DNA from: Arsenophonus fragariae
GTDB taxonomy: Bacteria; Pseudomonadota; Gammaproteobacteria; Enterobacterales; Enterobacteriaceae
Reading direction: 5' to 3'
DNA length: 64,000 nucleotides
Assembly (NCBI GenBank): GCA_047291315.1
Contig: JBDPYZ010000003.1
Coordinates: 62,001 to 126,000 of the forward strand
In this document: piece after piece, positions 9,284 to 18,764 of the stretch
How positions within the stretch are numbered: position 1 is the stretch's first letter
How the letters are laid out: the number at the start of each line of letters is the position of its first letter
Notes under the pieces: generated by a model
Told to the model about the DNA's origin: nothing
The model's input: only the letters and a program-made list of their open reading frames with translations
The model's database searches: none
Position numbers and translations under genes: made by a program

Positions 9284-9309
9284 ATGTTGGTATGAGATTA
9301 AATGATAAA

Positions 9310-10275
9310 TTATTTAATCTCTATGCCTTTTGCTTGTAAATCTGCATGATAAGATGAGCGTACTAATGGGCCACAGGCTGCATGCGTGAAACCCATTGCT
9401 ATTGCTTCATTTTTCATTTCTTCAAATTCTTTAGGGCTGACATAACGTTTTACTGGTAAATGATCCCGACTGGGTTGAAGATATTGTCCCAAGGTTAGCA
9501 TAGTAACGCTGTGGCGTCGTAAATCGCGCATAACATCTACTATTTCTTCATTAGTTTCACCTAATCCAACCATTAATCCTGATTTTGTCGGTATTTCAGG
9601 ATGCATTTGCTTGAATTTTGCTAGTAGTTGTAATGACCATTCGTAATTAGCGCCAGGACGCACTTGGCGATAGATACGCGGAACATTCTCAAGATTATGA
9701 TTAAATACATCGGGTGGCGCAGTGGCCAAAATTGTTAAGGCGCGATCCATACGACCACGGAAATCAGGTACTAACGTTTCTATTTTGATGTTTGGATTTT
9801 TCTGTCGAATAGCAGTAATGCTGTCAGCAAAATGTTTGGCTCCGCCATCACGTAGATCATCGCGATCAACTGAAGTAATGACAACGTATCTTAATCCCAT
9901 ATCTTTTATGGTTTCTGCCAATTTTACCGGTTCATTTGGATCGGGAGCATTGGGGCGCCCATGGGCAACATCGCAGAATGGACAACGACGAGTACAGATA
10001 GAACCTAAAATCATAAAAGTGGCGGTACCGTAATTAAAGCATTCAGCGAGGTTAGGACAAGAGGCTTCTTCACAGACTGAATGTAAGCCATTCTTACGCA
10101 TTGCGTTTTTTATTTCTTTTATTCGGCTTAAATCAGCGGGAAGTTTTATTTTCATCCACTTAGGTTTAGGTAAAATTTCTGTATGATCCGTTATTACTGT
10201 TTTGACAGGGATCAATGCCATTTTATCAGCGTCACGATATTTAACGCCACGCTCCATTTGAATTGGTCTACTCAT
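9310..10275 (-). CDS. lipA: Lipoyl synthase LipA
   Basis: Radical-SAM enzyme that inserts two sulfurs into protein-bound octanoate to make lipoate for pyruvate and 2-oxoglutarate dehydrogenases and the glycine cleavage system. At 321 aa it is full length. The auxiliary cluster motif CEEASCPNLAEC and the radical-SAM motif CTRRCPFC are both present, and the C-terminal RSSYHAD motif carries the serine that ligates the auxiliary cluster. It lies downstream of lipB. Intact. Confidence 0.97.
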   Translation of the reverse strand: MSRPIQMERGVKYRDADKMALIPVKTVITDHTEILPKPKWMKIKLPADLSRIKEIKNAMRKNGLHSVCEEASCPNLAECFNYGTATFMILGSICTRRCPFCDVAHGRPNAPDPNEPVKLAETIKDMGLRYVVITSVDRDDLRDGGAKHFADSITAIRQKNPNIKIETLVPDFRGRMDRALTILATAPPDVFNHNLENVPRIYRQVRPGANYEWSLQLLAKFKQMHPEIPTKSGLMVGLGETNEEIVDVMRDLRRHSVTMLTLGQYLQPSRDHLPVKRYVSPKEFEEMKNEAIAMGFTHAACGPLVRSSYHADLQAKGIEIK

Positions 10276-10401
10276 AATTTTGCCAGTTCCATTAGGTTCC
10301 TGCTGCGGATCAATAATAGATATATTTTATGCTATCACATGTGATCATCATTTATGTTATGTTTCAATTTTTTTTAATAATTATAAAAAAATTATAACAA
10401 T

Positions 10402-11031
10402 TTATTCTGCAAGTTGAAATCCTAATAGATTGCAGAAATGTTTTATTAGTAAAGGTTCGACATCTTTAACCTGGCTGCCAGGAACTAAATCATTTAATTG
10501 AGTCATTTGCATACCGGCATAGCCACAAGGATTAATACGCTGAAAGGGGCCGAGATCCATATTAATATTTAATGCTAGGCCATGAAACGAACAACCTTTA
10601 TGGATACGTAATCCGAGAGAGCATATTTTTTTTTGTTCAACATAAACCCCGGGGGCTTCGCGTTGTGCATAAGCGGCAATACCAAATTCGGATAAGGTAT
10701 TAATTACCGTATTCTCCAGTGTAGTAACCAGCTTTTTCGCACTAATTTGATTACGCTTTAAATCTAATAAAATATACATTATTTGCTGACCGGGGCCATG
10801 ATAGGTGATTTGCCCGCCACGATCGGATTGGATGACTGGAATATTTCCGGGCGAAAGTAAGTGCTCTTTTTTACCCGCTTGGCCTTGGGTAAAAACAGGG
10901 TAATTTTCCACTAACCAAAGTTCATCTGGTGTATCAACAGTGCGTTTTTTAGTAAACTGATGCATCGCATCGGAAATGGGTTGGTAAGTATGCAGCCCGA
11001 GTTGACGTAATATAATGGTTTTTTTAAACAA
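10402..11031 (-). CDS. lipB: Octanoyl-ACP:protein octanoyltransferase LipB
   Basis: Moves octanoate from acyl carrier protein to lipoyl domains, the step before LipA. The motif GGQITYHGPGQ and the GLRIHKGCSFHGLALN block with the catalytic lysine and cysteine region are intact, followed by RINPCGYAGM. The frame stays open to an ATG at 11136, but the extra 35 residues have no counterpart in the family; a TTG at 11031 gives 209 aa and an N-terminus aligned with E. coli LipB, which is itself reported to use TTG. No strong ribosome site supports either choice. Confidence 0.92.
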   Translation of the reverse strand: MFKKTIILRQLGLHTYQPISDAMHQFTKKRTVDTPDELWLVENYPVFTQGQAGKKEHLLSPGNIPVIQSDRGGQITYHGPGQQIMYILLDLKRNQISAKKLVTTLENTVINTLSEFGIAAYAQREAPGVYVEQKKICSLGLRIHKGCSFHGLALNINMDLGPFQRINPCGYAGMQMTQLNDLVPGSQVKDVEPLLIKHFCNLLGFQLAE

Positions 11032-11183
11032 TTTTTTTCTGCCGCTGATATAGGTATGTACACTAATTATGCAGTATAATCTGCGCAAATTCTTCTTGCT
11101 AGCATAGTTAGCGGTATGCTTGAAATTAAAAAACATAAAATATCAGATTTTCGGGTTTATACAAGCTCAGCAATAGCTTGTGT

Positions 11184-11447
11184 CTACAACACCATACGAA
11201 CTAATTCTAGTTTAGCTAACTCTTCATACAGCCTTTCTATTTGTTCAATATTGGTTGCTGTGATGGTAATTGATACTGAGAGAAAGTTACCTTTGCTACT
11301 TGGTTTAACTGATGGTACATAATCACCAGGAACATGTCGTTGCACCACTTCAACGATTTGATCAGTTAATTCAGGTTTAGCAAGCCCCATCACTTTGTAG
11401 GTAAATGAACAAGGAAACTCTAGTAGCTCATGTAGTTTGGTTTTCAT
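11184..11447 (-). CDS. ybeD: DUF493 family protein YbeD
   Basis: An 87-aa cytoplasmic protein identical in length to E. coli YbeD, with the conserved FPCSFTYKVMG start and VSITITATNIEQIERLYEEL core. It adopts a small alpha/beta ACT-like fold in E. coli. Its role is not established; it always sits between dacA and lipB and has been suggested to influence lipoate metabolism. Here it is 153 bp after dacA. Intact. Confidence 0.93.
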   Translation of the reverse strand: MKTKLHELLEFPCSFTYKVMGLAKPELTDQIVEVVQRHVPGDYVPSVKPSSKGNFLSVSITITATNIEQIERLYEELAKLELVRMVL

Positions 11448-11600
11448 AGGTTCTCCTAAAATACTAGCACCACCATTGTTACAATATTAAATGTTATATG
11501 ATTTAGATAGTATATTTATTCATCTTTCTTAAATAAAAAAATTAAGGTATAAATTGAACATATTTACCGTAATGCAGGTTGCAAGGTAATTTTTCAATAT

Positions 11601-12812
11601 TTAGCCAAACCAGCGCTGAAAAAACAATTTAATATAATCTAATATTTTACTAAAAAATCCACCTTCATCGACCTCTTTCAAGACAACAAGCGGCCGTTGT
11701 TCAATGATCTTACCATCTAATTGTAAGTTAATCGTGCCAACAACTTGGTTTTTTGCTAAAGGTGCCTGTAGTTCAGTATTGTTTAATGTATAACTGGCTT
11801 TTAAATCTTTCATACGGCCACGGGGAATGGTCAGATAAAGATCGTTTTCAATACCCAGTTTTACCTGATTAGTATTAGCAAACCAAACTGGTTGAGTGGC
11901 AAATTTCATCCCGCCTTGTAATGGTTTAACGGTTTCAAAAAAGCGAAAGCCCCAAGTGAGTAATTTTTTACTTTCCGCATCACGCCCTTTACTGCTATGG
12001 CCACCTAATACAGCAGATATCAGTCGCATATTTCCTTCGGTAGCAGAAGCAACTAGGTTATAACCTGCTGCGGTAGTATGTCCTGTCTTAATACCATCTA
12101 CATTCAGGCTTTTATCCCATAACAAACCATTCCTATTTAATTGACGGATCTTATTAAAGGTGAACTCTTTTTCTTTATAAATGGCATATTCTCCAGGAAC
12201 ATCACGGATCAGAGCTTGACCGATTAGCGTCATATCACGAGCTGAACTATATTGTCCATCGGCATCTAAGCCATGAACAGTAAGAAAGTGGGTATTTTTT
12301 AACCCAAGGCGTTGAACATTGTCGTTCATTAATTTGACGAAACTAGCTTCGTCACCAGCTACATACTCCGCCATTGCAACACAAGCATCATTACCAGACT
12401 GTAAATTGATACCACGTATCAGTTGAGAAACAGAGACGCGATCACCGGGTTTTAGGAACATAAGCGAAGAGCCTTTAAAAACCGGGTTACCTGTGGCCCA
12501 GGCATTTTCGTCGATAGTAACGATATCATTCATGCTAATTTTACCGGCTTTAATTGTTTGACCAATGATATAACTCGTCATCATTTTAGTCAGACTAGCT
12601 GGGTCACGACGTTGATCGGCATTTTTTTCAGCTAAAACTTTGCCTGAATAATAATCAATAAGAATATAAGCTTCAGCGTCAATATTTAGTGCCGATGGTA
12701 TCACGTTGATTTGCATAGCATTATTTCTATTAGCAAATAAAGTGCTGGAAAATATAAGACTAGTAATAAGTATTAAGCTACCGATAGAACGGGAGAAAAT
12801 TGCATATTTCAT
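11601..12812 (-). CDS. dacA: D-alanyl-D-alanine carboxypeptidase PBP5
   Basis: Trims the terminal D-Ala from peptidoglycan pentapeptides at the outer face of the inner membrane. At 403 aa it equals E. coli PBP5. A signal peptide covers roughly residues 1-28. The catalytic SxxK is S73-L-T-K76, followed by SGN (in LQSGNDAC) and KTG (in GIKTGHTTAAG). The C-terminal amphipathic membrane anchor (FFQRWFG end) is conserved. It lies downstream of rlpA in the rod-shape cluster. Intact. Confidence 0.97.
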   Translation of the reverse strand: MKYAIFSRSIGSLILITSLIFSSTLFANRNNAMQINVIPSALNIDAEAYILIDYYSGKVLAEKNADQRRDPASLTKMMTSYIIGQTIKAGKISMNDIVTIDENAWATGNPVFKGSSLMFLKPGDRVSVSQLIRGINLQSGNDACVAMAEYVAGDEASFVKLMNDNVQRLGLKNTHFLTVHGLDADGQYSSARDMTLIGQALIRDVPGEYAIYKEKEFTFNKIRQLNRNGLLWDKSLNVDGIKTGHTTAAGYNLVASATEGNMRLISAVLGGHSSKGRDAESKKLLTWGFRFFETVKPLQGGMKFATQPVWFANTNQVKLGIENDLYLTIPRGRMKDLKASYTLNNTELQAPLAKNQVVGTINLQLDGKIIEQRPLVVLKEVDEGGFFSKILDYIKLFFQRWFG

Positions 12813-12958
12813 AATAATACACGGGATCCGCTGGCGTATGTTAATAGAGTGGACATCGTATTATCAGCTTAAAAAGTAATATTCTATTCTGAAATATAGA
12901 TGCCAGGTTAGTTGATTTTTATTTTACTCTAATTAGATTTTATTGATTAATCAATAGA

Positions 12959-13074
12959 TTATTCGGTATTTATGATAAAGTTAGATTGTTTTAATTCTGT
13001 TAATATTTTGTTTTTTATTTATTCTGCTGTTTGAGAATTTTGAAATGGGCCAAGTTGTACGTGATAGATATTTT
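12959..13074 (-). pseudogene. rlpA: Out-of-frame remnant of the RlpA SPOR domain
   Basis: Reading on from the rlpA gene in the neighbouring frame gives NIYHVQLGPFQNSQTAE, a stop, then IKNKILTELKQSNFIINTE and a stop at 12959. This lines up with the end of the E. coli RlpA SPOR domain. Restoring one A in the A4 tract at 13071-13074 rejoins the frames (AAC AAA AAT ATC), so the SPOR tail has been cut off by a one-base deletion, with a second in-frame stop further on. Confidence 0.85.
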
Positions 13075-13947
13075 GTTAAAGGGTTGAATAGGGCCAGGTG
13101 TATTCAGCTGTTTCGAAACAGACTGTTGCAATGCTTCTGCTCTTGTTTGATCACTTAATGCGCCTATTTGTACAAAGTAACGTTCAGTAGAACCACTTGC
13201 AGATTTCATTGACGACGTATTAGTATGATTATTTTCAACAATCCTATTAGTTGCTACTGTATTACCGTTTGTGGTTGTTTGTATTGATTGAGATAAAGCG
13301 GGTTGGTGAGCCTGATTTTCAGGTGTTGATTGATTGTTTGTTGAGGAGAAGTTTGCTGAATGGTGCTCTAATTTCGGGGGTTTAGGCAAGGCATAACTTT
13401 GCTTAGCAATATTGACACCAATCGTACCAGGTCCAGTTAAAATGCCAGTAGGGGAAACTAAGATCGGATCAATTTTAATACGCGCAGTTAGCATTAAATT
13501 CAACCTATCAGCAGCTGCTCGTGATAGCGCAATATTTTTACCTGGTATATAGGGGCCTCGATCATTAATACGAATTACTATCATTCTTCCATTGATTAAA
13601 TTAGCAATGCGGGCATAACTTGGAATAGGTAAAGTAGGATGTGAAGCCGTGAATTCATAAGGGCTTGCTTTTTCACCCGTTGCAGTTATTTTTCCGATAA
13701 CTTCAGAGCCAAAAATGCTAGCAAAACCGGTTTCACTAAAATGGCCAGGATCTTTTACTATTTGATAAGTTTGACTATTCAGCTGATAGTCATTATTAGA
13801 GCCAGAATGATAAGGTTCGTAACGGGGCTCTGCTCCTGATATATCTTGTGCCGGCACCATAGGTATATTGGTACTTTGTTTAGTTTGTGAAACACAGCCA
13901 GCTAAAAGTGCTATTGTAATGCTAAGTATAAGCCAGTGATAGTGCAT
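13015..13947 (-). CDS. rlpA: RlpA lytic transglycosylase family lipoprotein, SPOR domain truncated
   Basis: Septal-ring outer-membrane lipoprotein; homologues cleave glycan strands that lack stem peptides. The signal ends in the lipobox LAGC (Cys17). A double-psi beta-barrel domain (about residues 75-165) keeps the GFASIFG start and the RINDRGPY motif. A Ser/Asn/Thr-rich linker follows, then a SPOR domain that starts at about 255 (RYFVQIGALSDQ). The reading frame is lost near residue 290 in an A tract, so the last ~20 residues are unrelated and the protein is 310 aa against 362 in E. coli. Septal targeting through SPOR is probably lost. It lies 14 bp after rodA. Confidence 0.85.
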   Translation of the reverse strand: MHYHWLILSITIALLAGCVSQTKQSTNIPMVPAQDISGAEPRYEPYHSGSNNDYQLNSQTYQIVKDPGHFSETGFASIFGSEVIGKITATGEKASPYEFTASHPTLPIPSYARIANLINGRMIVIRINDRGPYIPGKNIALSRAAADRLNLMLTARIKIDPILVSPTGILTGPGTIGVNIAKQSYALPKPPKLEHHSANFSSTNNQSTPENQAHQPALSQSIQTTTNGNTVATNRIVENNHTNTSSMKSASGSTERYFVQIGALSDQTRAEALQQSVSKQLNTPGPIQPFNKISITYNLAHFKILKQQNK

Positions 13948-13961
13948 TATGGGCCTCGTGG

Positions 13962-15074
13962 TTATAAACTTTTTGACAGAAATTTTCGGTGGGTATGGAT
14001 TGACATAATAATACCGAATCCAGCCATTAAAACAATTAATGCAGAGCCGCCATAACTTACCAAGGGTAAAGGAACACCTACTACAGGTAAGATACCGCTA
14101 ACCATGCCAATGTTGACGAATATGTAGACAAACAGAATTAACATCAGACCACCAACAATAACCCTACCAAATGTATTTTGTGCATTAGCTGCAATTATTA
14201 GCCCACGCATAATTAGTAATAGATATAATGCGAGTAAAATAACTACGCCAATTAGTCCGAGTTCTTCAGCTAATACGGCAAAAATAAAATCAGTGTGGCG
14301 TTCTGGGAGAAATTCCAATTGCGATTGCGTGCCATGTAACCAACCTTTGCCAAATAATCCCCCTGAGCCAATAGCAATTTTAGATTGGATAATATGATAA
14401 CCAGCTCCGAGTGGATCCATTTCTGGATCGAGTAACATCATAACCCGATCTTGTTGATAATCATGCATCAAAAAGAACCATAAAATAGGAATAAAGCAAG
14501 CGATACCCGTAGCCGCGATAGCAATCAATTTCCAATTCATACCAGCTAAGAAAAGGATAAACAAGCCGGAGGCGGCAACTAAAATAGATGTGCCCAGATC
14601 AGGTTGAGCGGCAACAAGTAGTGTGGGGAGAAATATAAGTATTAATGCAAGCAGGGTATTTTTTAACGTGGGTGGACAGAGATCTCGATTGACAAAACGT
14701 GCAACCATCAATGGAACAGCAATCTTTGCAATTTCAGATGGTTGAAAACGAACGAAGCCAAGATCTAACCATCTCTGTGCACCTTTACTGATTTGACCAA
14801 ATGCATAGACAAAAATTAATAAAATTATGCAGAAGATATATAGGTAAGGCGCCCAATTTTCATATATACGCGGTGAAATTTGCGCCATAACAATCATGAC
14901 AATAAATCCAATTGCGATTTGTATTAACTTACGCTCCATCATATTAATGTCTTGCCCACTAGCGCTCCACATGATCATGATACTGTATATTGTTAAGGCA
15001 AGAATAATCAACAACATTGGAATATCAATATATAAACGTGTCCAAATCGGTAATTTATGTGAATTATCGGTCAT
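13962..15074 (-). CDS. mrdB: Rod-shape SEDS glycosyltransferase RodA
   Basis: Polytopic inner-membrane peptidoglycan polymerase of the elongasome, partner of PBP2. At 370 aa it has the E. coli length and about ten hydrophobic segments. Conserved SEDS stretches are visible: QRWLDLGFVRFQPSEIAK, AAQPDLGTS with the catalytic-region Asp, and the GGSALI motif near the C-terminus. It sits 3 bp downstream of mrdA and 14 bp upstream of rlpA. Intact. Confidence 0.97.
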   Translation of the reverse strand: MTDNSHKLPIWTRLYIDIPMLLIILALTIYSIMIMWSASGQDINMMERKLIQIAIGFIVMIVMAQISPRIYENWAPYLYIFCIILLIFVYAFGQISKGAQRWLDLGFVRFQPSEIAKIAVPLMVARFVNRDLCPPTLKNTLLALILIFLPTLLVAAQPDLGTSILVAASGLFILFLAGMNWKLIAIAATGIACFIPILWFFLMHDYQQDRVMMLLDPEMDPLGAGYHIIQSKIAIGSGGLFGKGWLHGTQSQLEFLPERHTDFIFAVLAEELGLIGVVILLALYLLLIMRGLIIAANAQNTFGRVIVGGLMLILFVYIFVNIGMVSGILPVVGVPLPLVSYGGSALIVLMAGFGIIMSIHTHRKFLSKSL

Positions 15075-15077
15075 ATA

Positions 15078-16991
15078 TTACTGATCTTCTTCTGGAGATA
15101 CATTCATATCTGGTGTTTGTGATATCGTTTTTTTACCAAGCAATACATAATCAAAAATACTACGAACAAGATCGCCAACGGTCGGTCCAACACCACCATT
15201 TTCCAGAATAATAGCAACGGAAACGGTTGGATTTTGGTAAGGTGCAAATCCGATCATTAATTTATGATCACGCAAGCGCTCAGCCAATTTACTTGCATTG
15301 TATGTTTCATAACTGAATACTTGTGCCGTACCTGATTTGACAGCAGCTATGTAGGGAGTGTTGGCAAAACTTCTACGTGCTGTGCCGTTTGGTGCATTAG
15401 CAACGCCATACATACCCGCTTTAGCTAATTCCCAAAAGCCTGAATGAATATCGCCGATTTGAATATGATCTTTCTGTTCATAAGGTATCATAGCATTACC
15501 TAATTTAGTGCCATAAAGCAGATGCGGAATTTTAACCACGCCGTCATTAATTAAAGACATTAATGCTTTTGCCATTTGGATCGGCGTTGTGATCCAATAA
15601 CCTTGGCCAATGCCTACCGGAATAGTGTCTCCTTGATACCAAGGTTTTTTATAACGTTTTTGTTTCCATTCCCGAGTTGGCATAATTCCTGAACGTTCTT
15701 CAGCGAGATCAATGCCAGTATAGTGACCATAGCCAAATTTCTGCATCCATTCGGAGATACTATCAATACCCATATCATAAGCAACCCGGTAGAAAAAGGT
15801 GTCGGCTGATTCGATAATTGCTCTGACAATATTTAATCTACCGTGTCCCCATCGTTTCCAATCTCGGTAACGTTTTTCGGAGTTTGGTAACTGCCACCAA
15901 CCAGGGTCAAAAATGGTGGAGTTGGCTGTGACAACATTTTCACTTAATGCGGCAACGGCTATAAACGGTTTAACGGTTGAAGCGGGCGGGTATAATCCCT
16001 GGGTAGTTCTATTAATTAGCGGGCGATTGGGATTATTTAATAAAGCTTGGTAATCCTTATTAGAGATACCATTAACAAATAGATTGGGGTCATAGCTGGG
16101 GGTTGATACCAGAGCCAGTACTTCTCCGTTGCGGGGATCGGTTACAACAGCAGCAGCTCGGCTGGTCGTTAGTAACTTTTCGATCTCAATTTGTAAATTG
16201 AGATCAATTGTTAGATAAATATCTTTGCCAGCCTGTGGTGGTTGTTCATGAAGTTGACGTATGACTTTCCCCTGACTATTAACTTCAACTTCTTCATAGC
16301 CTGTTTTACCATGTAAAATATTTTCGTAATACCGTTCTATACCTAATTTACCAATATCATGGGTGGCAGTGTAATTTTTTAGTAGGCCGTCATTTTCTAG
16401 ACGTTCTATATCCTTATCATTAATTTTGGCTACATAACCGATAACATGCGTTAGCGCTGATCTATAAGGATAATAGCGGCGTTGGTAACCTTTGACTTCA
16501 ATCCCGGGGAACCGGTATTGATTAACGGCAAAACGTGCAACTTGTACTTCATTTAGTGAGGTTTTTAACGGTATAGAGGTAAAGCGGCGTGAATGTTTAC
16601 GCTCTTTTTTAAAGTTTGCAATGTCATCGTCAGTGAGATCAACCACATCACGCAATTGTGCAAATATTTCTGCTAAATTAGTTACTTTTTCAGGAATGAC
16701 TTCTAATTGATAAAATGTTCGGTTTAACGCGAGAGGAATACCATTTCTGTCATAAATAATACCTCTACTTGGTGGAACAGGAACCAATTTTATCCGGTTA
16801 TCATTGGAGCGAGTTTGGTAATCTTCATGACGGATCACTTGTAGATGATAGAGATTAGCAATTAAAATGCTTACTAATATCACAATGATAATAAAAGCCA
16901 TTAACGCCCGACGAATGAATAGAGTAGATTCAGCGGTGTAATCGCGAAAAGGGATGCGTTTCTTTTTTTTTGTTTCTTTCTTCGCATTCAC
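15078..16991 (-). CDS. mrdA: Penicillin-binding protein 2, elongasome transpeptidase
   Basis: Cross-links new lateral-wall peptidoglycan together with RodA. At 637 aa it is full length. A basic N-terminus and one membrane helix (about residues 27-49) precede the pedestal domain and the transpeptidase domain. The active site SxxK is S338-T-V-K341 in YPPASTVKPF, SAD follows in IIESADTFFYR, and KSGTAQ is near residue 545. It lies 22 bp after rlmH. Intact. Confidence 0.97.
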   Translation of the reverse strand: MNAKKETKKKKRIPFRDYTAESTLFIRRALMAFIIIVILVSILIANLYHLQVIRHEDYQTRSNDNRIKLVPVPPSRGIIYDRNGIPLALNRTFYQLEVIPEKVTNLAEIFAQLRDVVDLTDDDIANFKKERKHSRRFTSIPLKTSLNEVQVARFAVNQYRFPGIEVKGYQRRYYPYRSALTHVIGYVAKINDKDIERLENDGLLKNYTATHDIGKLGIERYYENILHGKTGYEEVEVNSQGKVIRQLHEQPPQAGKDIYLTIDLNLQIEIEKLLTTSRAAAVVTDPRNGEVLALVSTPSYDPNLFVNGISNKDYQALLNNPNRPLINRTTQGLYPPASTVKPFIAVAALSENVVTANSTIFDPGWWQLPNSEKRYRDWKRWGHGRLNIVRAIIESADTFFYRVAYDMGIDSISEWMQKFGYGHYTGIDLAEERSGIMPTREWKQKRYKKPWYQGDTIPVGIGQGYWITTPIQMAKALMSLINDGVVKIPHLLYGTKLGNAMIPYEQKDHIQIGDIHSGFWELAKAGMYGVANAPNGTARRSFANTPYIAAVKSGTAQVFSYETYNASKLAERLRDHKLMIGFAPYQNPTVSVAIILENGGVGPTVGDLVRSIFDYVLLGKKTISQTPDMNVSPEEDQ

Positions 16992-17013
16992 ACTAATAAC
17001 CTACGTAAATATG

Positions 17014-17484
17014 TTATTCCCGATGGTAAGGATGATTTGTTGTAATGCTCCATGCCCGGTAAAGACTTTCTACAACAAATATTCGAACTAAAGGATGAGG
17101 TATTGTTAAGGATGACAGTGACCAATTTTTTTCTGCTGCTGCTTTACAGGCAGGAGCAAGACCTTCTGGACTACCAATTAGAAAGCTTATATTACGTCCA
17201 TCTTGTTTCCATTGATTTAATTGTTCAGCAAGTTGTCGAGTTGTCCAGCTTGTGCCTGGTATGTCTAGGGTAATTATGCAGTTACCTTTGCCAACAGCAG
17301 CCAGCATTTGTTCTCCTTCTTTCTCGATGATACGTTTGAGATCGGCATTTTTACCGCGTTTTCCTGCAGGGATCTCAATGAGTTCAAAAGCCATATCTTT
17401 TGGAAAACGATGAAGATAATCTTGAAAACCTGCTTGGATCCAATCAACCATTTTGCTACCAACTGAAATCAGTTGTAATTTCAA
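17014..17484 (-). CDS. rlmH: 23S rRNA pseudouridine-1915 N3-methyltransferase RlmH
   Basis: SPOUT-class methyltransferase that modifies pseudouridine 1915 in helix 69 of 23S rRNA in the assembled ribosome. At 156 aa it is one residue longer than usual. The trefoil-knot SAM loop LIGSPEGL is present (the family usually has GGPEG; a Ser replaces one Gly), as is the C-terminal VVESLYRAWSI...HPYHRE end. It lies 2 bp after rsfS, so the two are co-transcribed. Intact. Confidence 0.95.
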   Translation of the reverse strand: MKLQLISVGSKMVDWIQAGFQDYLHRFPKDMAFELIEIPAGKRGKNADLKRIIEKEGEQMLAAVGKGNCIITLDIPGTSWTTRQLAEQLNQWKQDGRNISFLIGSPEGLAPACKAAAEKNWSLSSLTIPHPLVRIFVVESLYRAWSITTNHPYHRE

Positions 17485-17486
17485 AT

Positions 17487-17804
17487 TTAACTCCAGAGTT
17501 TTTCAAGTTCATACATACGGCGGCTATCTTCTTGCATGATATGAACAATAGCATCGCCTAAATCAACAACAATCCAATCTGAAATACCTTGTCCTTCAAC
17601 GCCAAGAGGAATTCTTCTTGTCTTACGGCATGCTTCGATTAATTTATCCGAAACCGATGTCAGGTGGCGATTAGAGGTTCCTGTACAGATTATCATACAA
17701 TCAGTAATGCTAGATTTTCCACGTACATCAATAGTGACAATATCTTGCGCTTTTGTATCGACCAGCTGGTCGATAATAAATTGTTGGAGTTCAGTTCCTT
17801 GCAA
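17487..17804 (-). CDS. rsfS: Ribosomal silencing factor RsfS
   Basis: Binds uL14 on the large ribosomal subunit and blocks subunit joining under starvation. At 105 aa it has the normal length. The conserved DUF143 motifs CTGTSNRHL and EGQGISDWIVVDLGDAIVHI are intact. It heads the rsfS-rlmH-mrdA-mrdB-rlpA series. The cobC-like gene that lies upstream in E. coli is absent; about 280 bp of AT-rich DNA separate it from nadD. Confidence 0.95.
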   Translation of the reverse strand: MQGTELQQFIIDQLVDTKAQDIVTIDVRGKSSITDCMIICTGTSNRHLTSVSDKLIEACRKTRRIPLGVEGQGISDWIVVDLGDAIVHIMQEDSRRMYELEKLWS

Positions 17805-18083
17805 AGGTTCACCTTTAATTTTAAGTTAGATAAAAAAATATTAATGTTATATTTTATTCAGTTATAAAATTCTGTTGAAAGAAATAAGCATAGGATAATC
17901 TATATTTTAATCTATTTTTTAGTAAAACCAGTTGAATATTTATAATTAGTTTTAGGATAAATTATCGGAAATTATGCATTATTTTCAACAGTAATGTTAA
18001 AAGCGCGAAGATAGTACCAATTACCTTATATACTCACAATAGTTTAGGGATATTTTTGTCAATTTTTTATATTTATTGGTTAA

Positions 18084-18764
18084 TTATGAGAAATTTTGAT
18101 AAAGATGATGTTTATCAATATAGCGCAAAACTGCTGGTGGCAATATATCTTTGCAACTTTTTATATCGCGTTTTCGTTGACGAATCTCAGTTGCGGAAAT
18201 ATTTAATAAGGGAGTATCAGCTAGGTAAATGGTACCATAGGGTTTATGGCTGAGTATTTCCGTGTCATGCACTTGATGGTGTTTTAGCCATCGTTGCATT
18301 GATGAAGTTGGAAAATAAGTGGTATAACCTGGGCGGGCGCAGACTAATAAATGACAAAGATCTAAAATTTGTTGCCAATCAAACCAGCTATCGATCGATA
18401 GTAGTGAATCTTGTCCGATAATAAAGGCTAGTGGTTTTTGCCTACCAATTTGTTGTCGGAAAGATAGTAGCGTTTCAACAGTATAGGATGGGGTTGTACA
18501 TTCAAACTCACGGGTATCAATACTAAATAGAGGATTATTTTTGATAGCTAATTTTATCATTGCCAGTCTTTGTTTAACGGTTGCTTCAGGTTGTGGGCGG
18601 TGGGGTTGCACATGATTGGGAAGTAAAATAACCTGTTGTAAGCCGACTTGTTTGGCTAATGCTTCAACAGGTAGTAAGTGACCATAGTGAATAGGATCAA
18701 AGGTTCCACCAAATAGTGCTTGAATAGATGGAAAATTAGCTGTTTGCTTAGTTTGTTGAGTCAT
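18084..18764 (-). CDS. nadD: Nicotinate-nucleotide adenylyltransferase NadD
   Basis: Adenylates nicotinate mononucleotide in NAD synthesis. At 226 aa it is somewhat longer than the E. coli protein (213), mostly at the N-terminus. The nucleotidyltransferase motif GGTFDPIHYGH carries H26 and H29, and the C-terminal ISATEIRQR motif is present. The start lies 17 bp inside the end of holA, suggesting coupled translation. Intact. Confidence 0.94.
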   Translation of the reverse strand: MTQQTKQTANFPSIQALFGGTFDPIHYGHLLPVEALAKQVGLQQVILLPNHVQPHRPQPEATVKQRLAMIKLAIKNNPLFSIDTREFECTTPSYTVETLLSFRQQIGRQKPLAFIIGQDSLLSIDSWFDWQQILDLCHLLVCARPGYTTYFPTSSMQRWLKHHQVHDTEILSHKPYGTIYLADTPLLNISATEIRQRKRDIKSCKDILPPAVLRYIDKHHLYQNFS

